From assembly GCA_024195265.1 (NCBI GenBank), contig JAJLRJ010000008.1:3915001-3979000 (forward strand): a stretch of 64,000 nucleotides of DNA. Direction: 5' to 3'. Shown piece after piece: positions 56,340 to 64,000 of the stretch (positions within the stretch are counted from its first letter, which is position 1; every line of letters starts with the position of its first letter). Source of the DNA: Dendrophyllia cribrosa (Eukaryota; Cnidaria; Anthozoa; Scleractinia; Dendrophylliidae). The position numbers were made by a program, and so were the translations under genes. The notes below the pieces were generated by a model that worked only from the letters and a program-made list of their open reading frames with translations, made no database searches and was not told the origin of the DNA.

Positions 56340-57720
56340 TAGGCGTAATTTTGTGCAAAAACAAAAGATTTACGCCGCCCAGCCTCGCAGTGAAAAAGTT
56401 GAAAACGAGGCTGGGCGGGCAAAAAAACAAAGCATTTTAAATATTCTCAGGAAAGTCAACATGGCCGCCGCGTGATAAAGGCCTATTGAATGGTAACACC
56501 TTTGTATCAGTAATCACATGATTTCGGGTACAATTTGAAATTAGCCTTTGAAAAATTTACGAGAGCTTATTTATTCCAAATTGCACGAGAATAATCATGT
56601 GATTTATCATTACTTGCATACATGCAAAAATGTCTGTCACGCTGCGGTTGTTTTCATTACAAAAAATCACTTTGTCGCGCTTCAACAACCTCACCTCAGA
56701 TTGGTCGAAATTTTGACAGGTGAAGTCATGCGTGAATATTCATGCACTCTCTACAAGAACTGCATCGCGAGTTTTTCGTATTTCAACTAACTCCCTTCCT
56801 ATGATTGTTAGAAACGTTATAAAAGAACGATGTAAAACATAGACGACGCCATGATTTTGTTGTTATCCGCAGACTGATATGGTTGAAAGGTTTCGACTTA
56901 CGCTGTCGCCGTTTTGTTTGTTTACGCCGGATCGAAAAAATGCTCTTGACGACTTCGTAAGCTAAAACAACAAGGCGTAAACAACCAATTGGTTTTTTGT
57001 CAGCAAAGGAGAATTGTTAATCACAGGTCTGAGTTCATTTGCTCCACAGGACATTACCGAGGTTAGATTTTAAAGACGCTTTTATGGCAGTTTTGCTTTC
57101 ATGTTGTAATGATTCTTTCTATTTTAATCGCAAACGGTTATCTTTTATTGTAACTCTATCAATTGTTCAATTAGATTCTCAGGATCTCTCAGGCTTGCAT
57201 TTGGTTTAAACTCCAGCGTAAAATTCTTTGTGGGTTTTCGTAGGCGCCTCATTGATTCTCCGGTTCGTTTTCTTCTTTGTCAGACTTGTACTCGTGTCCT
57301 TTTTTCCCAAATCTCCCAGTATTTCTCAGTTGTTAGAACTTTTGTTGTTTGCGTATTTTGAATTTTTTTTAAGACTTTCTAATAAAATTCCGTTATACTG
57401 TTTGAATCTTGTTTTATTTTTTTCCGCCATTTTGTTTCTGCATGACTGAATGGCTCCGCGAAATCCGTTAAGCCATTATAACAGTCAATCATTTTTAATT
57501 TCACCTTGTTACACTGCAATTTCACATTTTTGCACTGCCAATTTCAACTTTCTGCACTGTTTGAGATTAATTGACATTCTTTCAGCCAATCAGAAAGCGG
57601 TAATTTTTGCATGTATATTATTTTAATAAACTAGAGGTTACAGATTGTAATGATAATGCTGCGAGCAGATGCTGGGCAGTAAAACATAACGGAAACAGTA
57701 AATGTACATACAGATTTTGA
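56340..57720. other. non-coding stretch with a small inverted repeat
   Basis: GCCCAGCCTCG and CGAGGCTGGGC at about 56377-56418 form a short hairpin. The frame at 56548-56790 (80 codons) has no domain signature. No gene supported. Confidence 0.35.
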
Positions 57721-58189
57721 TAATTTTATAAATTTATTTATTGGGTCAATTACCATCATTTTCGAATTACATACCATTATAAGTAGTTCTTTGTGATCCA
57801 CTGTTCAATCGGCAAACTCTGAGCACGTAACAACGCTGAAAAACTCATAAAAGAACATTGCCTTCCCCGTGAAATGTCACTAAATCGTTCGTGACCTTGA
57901 TGAATGCTTCCAGCAACAAATAAGTTTGAATTTGGCATGATACATTTGCAAATAGAAACACTTACTTTGAAATCGAAGAATAGAAGCGAGCACGTGCTAT
58001 GGACGGCGAAAGACGTATCCAGAGCCAGGCGCATCTAAGTTATGATGACACCGCTGGACGTACGCTTGCTTAAAATCATCGTGACAAACAAAAATCGAGA
58101 CTGCCGCCTGCATAACATAAGGCGCAGGGGACCCAAGGAACCACAGGCAAACCAAAGATTAGTGTTCTACTCGCCATAGAATAGAACGT

Positions 58190-58610
58190 TTGTTACAGTA
58201 CGGCATGAGTCGGAGTAGGCCTTTGTAGCTTTCATTCGAATGGTCACACATTCAAAGTTTTATCCACGGACTGTAAATATTGAAAACGTACCAAAGGAAA
58301 GAACGCCATTGTAGCTTTCATTTCAATAATCACACATTTAATTAGGATTTTATCCACGGACTGTAAATTTTAAAAAGGAAGTATATATAGCTTTCATTTG
58401 AATGATCACACGTAGCTATTATTGGCTTTCATTTGATTTGTCGCATATTGAGGATTTCATAAACGAACTGAAAACTCAGAACCACTATACCATGGGAAAG
58501 TGTTACTTTACATCTATTATTTGGTCACACGGTTTAGTATTTCATCCATGGACTCAAGATTTACAATCAGTACCACAGAAGTAAACGGCCTTTGTAACTT
58601 TTATTTATAA
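58190..58610. repeat. ~90-bp dispersed repeat family, block 4
   Basis: Four to five copies with CCTTTGTAGCTTTCATTCGA, TGGTCACACATT and TTATCCACGGACTGTAAA. Confidence 0.8.
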
Positions 58611-58738
58611 ATATCTTAATTAAAAGAATATTTTGTCAAAGCCTCAGCGTTTTACAAGTGTTTTATGTCTTCTTTTTTTTTAAGATTATAGAAATGTTAT
58701 CGAATGAGGCCTTAAACTAACTGTGATAAAACGGTAAA

Positions 58739-58775
58739 ATCCAAGCTTTCGCCGATCAACGGCATCGTCAGGGAT
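58739..58775 (-). ncRNA. hammerhead-ribozyme-like motif A
   Basis: Read on the minus strand: stem I ATCC, core CTGACGA, one extra T, stem II GCCG/CGGC with loop TTGAT, GAAA, then GC, T, T and stem I partner GGAT. All invariant core bases of a hammerhead are present, stem I pairs over 4 bp, and A-GC-T is self-complementary as a minimal stem III. The extra base after the CTGANGA core also appears in the other three motifs of the window. Confidence 0.65.
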
Positions 58776-59023
58776 AAAAAGAAAAATATTCCGTGTCGGT
58801 CTATATGTACAAATGTAAAGTAAAATGTGAAAAAGCGTAAGAATGTGGCAAGTATATATATATGTGAAATACATAAGAATAACGAGGTATAAATAATAAG
58901 GTACAAATATGAATATAAATTCATTATAGGTGGTTTGCAATCAATCTCTGAAGACATAGATAACAATAGTGAAACGAACAAATGCTGGTGGACGAACAAA
59001 AGGAGCTAATGAGAGAACTATTA

Positions 59024-60326
59024 GGCCTGTTCACACTAGGGCCAAAGTGCACTTGAAGTACACTTGATAATCAAGTAGACTTGAGGTCCACTTAGGAAAG
59101 ATGAGACAATAGATTTTCAAGCATGACTACGCACAGCGTGCGTATATGATGCAAATTACTTGCGATCGCAAGTTGGTATGCAGTTGATTAGCCGTGATAA
59201 ACAAAGTTGAAGCACTAAAGTACGATACTGGCATAAAACGCTAAGTCGTTAGTAAAATATTTTTTCTTATCATGTCAAGTTTTATTTGAACTTAATTCAG
59301 CAAAACATCGTCTCAGAGCCTGGTGTAACGCTATGCTCACTTTTTGTTATTTTTGGGAACTTTTTCGTGCTCGTCATAAAAACATGTTTTGTATCTTATG
59401 AGTATTGAATGCGCGCATGGCTGTAGTGTTTTTGATTGGCTAAACCTGAGAATTAGACTACAACCTTTTTTTCTCAATGCAGAATTTTTTACCCTAAGTC
59501 GGCTTGAAATACGCCTTCCAATACAACAGCTAAAGTAAAACTCTTGAGATCCTGGTTGAGAGACTTTTAGAAGTCGTCCGTGACTGCGAATCGTAAACCA
59601 AAACGCAGAGAGCTCGTTCCCTGTGGAATTCAAAGTTGCACGCACACGTGCTTTCAGCTGCACGGCTGCACGGCTTTAAGGCTGGTTTTCACTAGCGCAT
59701 AAGCATAAGCACAAGCCAACATACGCAGACTCAGTAACATGTTGATCATTAGTGCCTATTGTTCTGTTTTGTTCAAACAATTGGAACTAATGATCAACAT
59801 GTTACTGAGTCTGCGTATGTTGGCTTGTGCTTATGCTTATGCGCTAGTGAAAACCAGCCTTTACTGTCATTGGTCAAGTGCGCTCCCAAGTAAGGGGTGG
59901 ACCTTACTTTGAAGTGTACTTGGATTCTTTTGTTTTACGCATATCGCCAGGGCAACAAAGAATCCAATAAGTGCGGTCATTAAAACGTTCACACTCCAAG
60001 TACGCGAGCTACACTTGGGTGATTCCGCACAAACCAACAGCACGTGCCATTCAAAAAGACGTTTTCGATAAAAAAGAAGGGAAATATGGAGCTTTTCGAA
60101 AACGAACTACTGGAAATTATTTAACTTTCTAATTACATTCAGCTGATATTAATTTTTACCTCTTTGATACATTTTACAATGAGATTGAAACGTGTAAATA
60201 AATCAGATGACTGCTTCTATTGAAACGTAAGTCAGACTTAGAAAACGCTCTCAGAAAGGAGTTCACACTACAAGTACGTACCAAGTGCACTTCAAGTGTA
60301 CTTAAGAGCTCTAGTGAGAACCGGCC
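59024..60326. mobile_element. Harbinger-like element with GGCC[T/G]GTTC[A/T]CACTAG ends
   Basis: Left end GGCCTGTTCACACTAG and right end, complement of GGCCGGTTCTCACTAG, each next to TA. Both ends have subterminal AAGTGCACTTGAAGTACAC-type repeats. The interior has no transposase. The minus-strand frame at 59337-59663 has no signature. A second element is nested inside (59679-59860). Confidence 0.65.
59679..59860. mobile_element. nested hairpin MITE with TTA duplication
   Basis: Perfect arms of about 75 bp starting AGGCTGGTTTTCACTAGCGC, around a ~30-bp loop, with TTA on both sides (59676-59678; 59861-59863). Its end sequence resembles the host element's GGCCTGTTCACACTAG, so one Harbinger-type family inserted into another. 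Confidence 0.82.
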
Positions 60327-60629
60327 TATTTATGTCCACCAGCATGGCGGCGATGACGTAACATGAAAACCACCTATAGTGAAAACAGAAGAATTTAGTT
60401 TTATCGACTGAGTCGATAAGGTAAATTGACCACCGTAAAAAGATTCAAATAGCTGACGTTTCGAGCGCTAGCCCTTAGCCCGCTAGCCGTAAAAACCTAG
60501 AACAAAAAATCATCTTTCAAATCGGCACTCTCAAACCCCACGGAATCAACGAACGCTTTTCATTCAACTAATCTACATTTGTTTTTCACGTCACCAAATT
60601 TCCACCAATAGCGTAGCTCCACCGCTTAC

Positions 60630-60638
60630 TATATAAAA
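60630..60638 (+). promoter_or_regulatory. TATA box of the Penelope-like terminal repeat
   Basis: TATATAAAA lies 29 bases upstream of the hammerhead-like motif start. Consistent with transcription beginning just before the motif. Inferred from position only. Confidence 0.4.
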
Positions 60639-60666
60639 CCACACACTACCCACAATTCCTTGATTC

Positions 60667-60700
60667 GCTCCGACGAAGGGCTAGCTCTCGAAACGTCAGC
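60667..60700 (+). ncRNA. hammerhead-ribozyme-like motif C (one core change)
   Basis: Stem I GCT, core CCGACGA (expected CTGANGA, so U4 is C), extra A, imperfect stem II GGGC TAGC TCTC, GAAA, CG, T, C, stem I partner AGC. A-CG-T is self-complementary. The core change probably inactivates it. The left arm of the same inverted repeat (60450-60490, minus) keeps the GAAACGTC side but has lost the core. Confidence 0.5.
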
Positions 60701-60832
60701 TATTTGAATCTTTTTACGGTGGTCAATTTACCTTATCGACTCAGTCGATAAAACTAAATTCTCGTGTTTCATCCCCCCACCGACGCAGCACCACAGTTTC
60801 TCTAGAAACTAACCCCATTCATTTATAGTGAA

Positions 60833-61002
60833 AACAGGTCTGCTGTTAAAACAACAGACCTGTTCTTGTGGGAAATGTACGTATATTTAACTATTATAGC
60901 GCGAAAGCGCGCGTGATATCGCCTAATACTTAGCCGACGAGGCCGTAGGCCGAGTCGGCTAAAATTAGGCGATATCACGCAAGCTTGAGCGCTGTAATAG
61001 TT
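60833..61002. repeat. two hairpins: 30-nt and ~110-bp inverted repeats
   Basis: AACAGGTCTGCTGTT and its complement at 60835-60864. AACTATTATAGCGCG...GTGATATCGCCTAAT pairs with ATTAGGCGATATCACGC...GTAATAGTT between 60892 and 61002 around GAGGCCGTAGGCC. Confidence 0.7.
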
Positions 61003-61270
61003 TTATAATTCAACACATTGATAACACAAAGCACAGTTTGAAGAGAAAATATCGCCGACAAGCCTTTTATTTTAAAAAAAGCTTACATATGTTTTAACGC
61101 GCGAAACTTGCAACATCACACAGTTCAGGAATGAAAGTGGCGCCTTTGTCAATATTGTGCAAACTTGAACACTATAACTGTTTTATAATTCAACACATTG
61201 ATAACAAATCACAGTTTCGAGAAAAAAATCATTGAGATATACAACCTTTCATTAAATAAAAAGGCTAAAA
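61003..61270. repeat. tandem duplication (TTTTATAATTCAACACATTG)
   Basis: The stretch starting AGTTTTATAATTCAACACAT at about 61002 recurs at about 61170, each followed by GATAAC...CACAGTTT and GAGAAAA. The same phrase in complement occurs near 62095-62118, next to the Penelope-like 3' end. Confidence 0.65.
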
Positions 61271-61279
61271 ACAATATTT

Positions 61280-62130
61280 TACCTCGGACCATTTCTTAAA
61301 CAACAAACAGCGAATGCCGAAACTTTTGCCAAGCTAAAATTAATTTAGCGTACACAATCAGTTGAGAGTTTCTACGAAGAGCTTTCGTCTACTCAAAGAA
61401 CGGGACAGAGTAGTGACTACAAGAATTAAAACACAGTAAAATGGCATAGAATGTCTTAGTTACAAGTGTTTCGTATCTTAAAAAGTTCAATTCAGAATCA
61501 AAACAAATTGAACAAACACACGGCTGCGAACCTAAACATAGCGGCGAAAAGTCGGAAAGAACTGCAGCGTACAAAAATTCACAGCTAAAGGATACAAGAA
61601 ACGGTTAAAACATCAAGCTGAGTCGATCAATGTTGTTTACAAACTTGCTCGTTTTTTAGCTCCTACAGCCGTAATGACGAGATCAGAAACTTTTCTGAGA
61701 AAGCATCAAGTCTATATCATATTCCAAAGGTGATTACCAAAGGAATTTTACGAAAATTGTGCTCCTTCATTCACTCCTTGTCGAGCGGTTAAACTTTGAA
61801 CCAGTTTTCATTCAGCTACGCCAAGAAACATGCGACCGCGACAACGCGAAAATTTCGCGCCTTTTTTGTCCTGACCAATCATGTGAACAATATTTTTTCT
61901 CTTTTCTTTTCTTCTCTTTTTTTCTTTCTTTTCCCTTTTTCAACTAATAGTTCTCGTACTTTTTCGCCCAAAAACACGAAATTGCAGGCAGCAGTCATTT
62001 TCACTTTCCTTTAAAATGCCAAATTTACCGCCATCGCTGGTTATACGTCATGTGGACATAACATATATCGATAACTTTTTGACCATATTTGGGTAGTGTA
62101 TCAATGTGTTGAATTATAAGTAATGTTAGT
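61280..62130. other. non-coding stretch
   Basis: Pyrimidine-rich TTTTCTTTTCTTCTCTTTTT at about 61900-61935. No gene supported. Confidence 0.35.
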
Positions 62131-62132
62131 TT

Positions 62133-62175
62133 CGAATGACCGGTTTCGATGACTCGCTCATCATCTTCAAATTCG
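62133..62175 (-). ncRNA. hammerhead-ribozyme-like motif B at a Penelope-like 3' end
   Basis: On the minus strand: stem I CGAAT, core TTGAAGA (C3 changed to T), extra T, stem II GATGA/TCATC with loop GCGAG, GAAA, CCGG, T, C and stem I partner ATTCG. A-CCGG-T is self-complementary. It lies about 130 bp beyond the stop of the GIY-YIG remnant in the same orientation, the place where Penelope-like elements carry such motifs. Confidence 0.6.
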
Positions 62176-62301
62176 TGCAACTATTAGTCAGGTTCTTGTG
62201 AAATCATTATATTCCGATTATATATAATAAATTGCGTTGAAAGTCTTGTTGCAGGTGATTAAAATGAAAAGAAATACAATGTGGAATGTACGGGGTGTTA
62301 A

Positions 62302-63358
62302 TTAGGTAAATAGTCTGAATAGTTTTGCTTTGATGAAGTCAGATTGAGTGTTCAATTTAGGTTTCTTGTCTTTGATAAAAAAACATTCCCTAAACTAAGC
62401 ATTCCAGCTTTCCATGGCATTTCTTACGAATGGCGACGAATTGTTCCTGAAGATCTTTATTTCTCTGATTGTGAGCGTCGCGCAAATGTTTATAAATTTC
62501 CAATAGCAGAATACCTGTGTTCGTCAATACGCTAAAAAAACGGTGTTAAGGCGTGTATAACCTACATAATCTGCATCGCACAGATCACATCTGAATTCGT
62601 AAACAACGCATTGTTGATTTATTAATGGTGGTTTCGCTTCTGCTACTTTGATCTCATCGACGATTTTCTTGCTCGTAAACACTGGGCGCTGTTTATTTTC
62701 TTTCTAAGATCGGAACTGAGCTGTCTTCGCACAACGGTCAGCTGCTCTTTGATCTTTAAACGGCAGAATAAACCAAACGGGTGCATTTGCTTGAACATCA
62801 CGAACTTGCTCTTGATTTTGGGACTATATGAATCTAGTTAAGGTGGAATTGATAAGCGTCTCGGGGTATTTCAGTTTCCAGAAGATCACTTTCAGGTTAT
62901 CACATTCTTCAGAAAATAGATCTGGTGAAATTGAGAGACGGTGGGCACGTTTTTTTTTTGTCATAGTCATAAGAAGGGATCGTTTGTATCTGACATCAAC
63001 ACGACTTTGATAGTGTAGAAGGAAGCCTTTATTTGTTGGTTTCCTGTAGACATATGTTTTCAGCTGTTTACCCATTGTTTAGTTCCATTCCGATGAAAGG
63101 TAGTTTTCTGTTGTTTTCTACTTCTATTGTAAAGCTGATTGACGGGTGGGCTTCATTTAATGTTGCCAGGACAGCTGTAGCATTTGGAATATCTTTTACC
63201 GCGGCTAAGTTGTCGTCCACGTATCTCCTGTAAAAAGAAGGTAATTTATTCACGCTTTTTAGCTTCTCCTCGATTTAACGCATAAATGTGTTCGCCATGA
63301 GTGGCCCTGGGGGTGACCCCATCGCTACATCATCAATTTGTTCATTAAGACTGCCGTT
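62302..63358 (-). pseudogene. Penelope-like element: RT and GIY-YIG endonuclease remnant
   Basis: Minus-strand phrases in the order expected for the single Penelope ORF: NEQIDDVAMGSPPGPLMANT (RT motif B), a stop TAA, IEEKLKSVNKLPSFYRRYVD, then YVDD catalytic motif with NLAAV. LATLNEAHPSISFTIEVENN, LPFIGMELNN, TYVYRKPTNKGFLLHYQSR and a region rich in stops and shifts follow. Next are VVYEFRCDLCDADYVGYT (the GIY-YIG-type core with paired cysteines), YKHLRDAHN, CHGKLECLV and KPKLNTQSDFIKAKLF, then stop at 62302. Numerous stops and frame changes make it dead. The element would copy RNA to DNA using target-primed synthesis. A second, inverted fragment begins about 100 bp beyond 63358. Confidence 0.8.
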
Positions 63359-63397
63359 ACTCGGAATTGGTTCAATGAGACACATCAGCCTTAGCAT

Positions 63398-63640
63398 CAC
63401 CCAAGATGACCCTATTGAGCTTCTGAGTGTGGCTACTAAACATCAACTGTTCCAATTTAACGGCAGTCTTTATGAACAAATTGATGCTCACTCCAGTGTA
63501 GCGATTGGGTCACCCCTAGAGCCACTCATAGCGAACACATTTATGTGTTAAATCGAGGAGAAGCTAGAAAGCGAGAATAAGTTACACCTTAACCGCGGTA
63601 AAGGATATTCCAACTGCTGTGATGTTTGTCTTCTTTATCT
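63398..63640 (+). pseudogene. second Penelope-like RT fragment, head-to-head with the first
   Basis: Plus-strand frame reading IELLSVATKHQLFQFNGS, LYEQIDAHSSVAIGSPLEPL, IANTFMC, stop, IEEKLESENK. It overlaps the minus-strand copy in content and carries the stop TAA at the same position (after TFMC/TFMR). A deletion of about 25 bp removes the YVDD segment between GTTACACC and CCGCGGTAAA. Continues as non-coding after about 63640. Confidence 0.72.
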
Positions 63641-64000
63641 TTTAAACAGCACATTCTGTTGGAAAGTCTCAAAGCAATACTGGTGTTGGCTTACGAAACT
63701 GAGTTCTTGGATTTCACTGCTGGTATGAAATCTTAAAGATTAGCCCAAGTCTTCGAGAATGAAACATTTGCTAATGCAGATGACTGATGATGAGAAAGGT
63801 AGTACGCTTTATATGACCAAGAGACAAATACAACAGTCTACTGTTGAAGAAAAAGACACCGCAACTTTCAAGATCAGAAAAAACTGCGTAACTAGCCAAA
63901 TTTTTATCCGACTAACCACTAAGAGCAGAATAAAGAAACTATTTTAAAATAAGATATTTATTTTTTATTTATAATAGACAATAAACTGCCGTTAAGCCTT
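63641..64000. other. non-coding stretch at the window edge
   Basis: 63645-63700 resembles 48852-48910. The frame at 63759-63947 has no recognised domain. Confidence 0.35.

Larger units (their letters stand above)
60389..60823 (+). mobile_element. Penelope-like terminal-repeat insertion with 14-bp direct flanks
   Basis: Flanked by TATAGTGAAAACAG at 60375-60388 and again at 60824-60837. Inside, arms starting GAATTTAGTTTTATCGACTG (60391) and ending at 60761 are inverted copies. Between them lie a TATA box and a hammerhead-like motif. Promoter plus ribozyme plus inverted/direct terminal repeats fit the pLTR of Penelope-like elements. Confidence 0.65.

Noticed and set aside
59337..59663. 108-codon minus-strand frame as a gene
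   Set aside because: Lies inside a non-autonomous Harbinger-like element, no domain recognised.
60450..60490. A fifth hammerhead-like motif on the minus strand of the left arm
   Set aside because: Retains GAAACGTC and half of stem II but has lost the CTGANGA core.

Overview
The window looks like nuclear DNA of a cnidarian, most likely a stony coral or other hexacorallian. It is AT-rich and gene-poor, has introns with GT/AG borders, and is crowded with decayed retroelements (CR1/L2-like and RTE-like LINEs, a Penelope-like element, a Ty3/gypsy gag), tRNA-derived SINEs, hairpin MITEs with clear target-site duplications, and several satellites. No bacterial or organellar gene organisation is seen. 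The species assignment is inference from element types and protein character; no search was possible.

Only two host genes are well supported. (1) At 13504-14901 (+) an intronless coding region encodes a 465-residue SLC32/VIAAT-like vesicular amino acid transporter with a poly-glutamate cytosolic insert. Its stop codon is the first triplet of a 24-bp tandem satellite (14899-15282). (2) At 25413-28522 (+) five exons join in frame into a 319-residue 2-oxoglutarate/Fe(II) dioxygenase of the isopenicillin N synthase-like family, with H193, D195, H250 and R260/S262 all present. Weaker exon-like pieces lie at 16760-17790 (inside a putative transposon), 20775-21318, 22186-22720, 24132-24690 (minus, possibly divergent from the dioxygenase) and 31535-31864.

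Layout. 1-5.8 kb: SINE, MITEs and a 1.1-kb dispersed repeat. 5.86-9.51 kb: a pogo-like element with ~200-bp TIRs, filled with LINE tails and a Harbinger transposase remnant. 9.6-13 kb: SINE, minisatellite, hairpin element. 13.5-15.6 kb: transporter, satellite, Harbinger-type MITE. 16.4-20 kb: putative DNA transposon, SINE, perfect 65-nt palindrome, inverted copy of the 1.1-kb repeat. 20-25 kb: weak coding traces. 25-28.5 kb: dioxygenase gene. 28.5-34 kb: GATTGT-rich stretch, nested pogo/Harbinger elements, a 1-kb TA-flanked element, Penelope-type inverted repeat. 35-39.5 kb: LINE remnants, a long GA microsatellite, tandem duplication. 40.5-44 kb: MITE with 9-bp TSD, then ~3 kb of ~70-75 bp satellite. 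47.4-48.8 kb: gypsy element with tRNA-Leu primer site. 49.4-58.6 kb: scattered ~90-bp repeat family interrupted by a TTAA-flanked element, SINEs and a LINE tail. 58.7-64 kb: nested Harbinger-type elements and Penelope-like sequence, including RT/GIY-YIG remnants.

The most interesting pattern is a set of four short motifs with the layout of variant hammerhead ribozymes (58739-58775 minus, 62133-62175 minus, 60667-60700 plus, 33863-33905 plus). All share one extra base before stem II and a tiny self-complementary stem III. One lies just beyond the end of a Penelope-like RT/GIY-YIG remnant, and one lies in a 435-bp insertion flanked by a 14-bp direct repeat and preceded by a TATA box.
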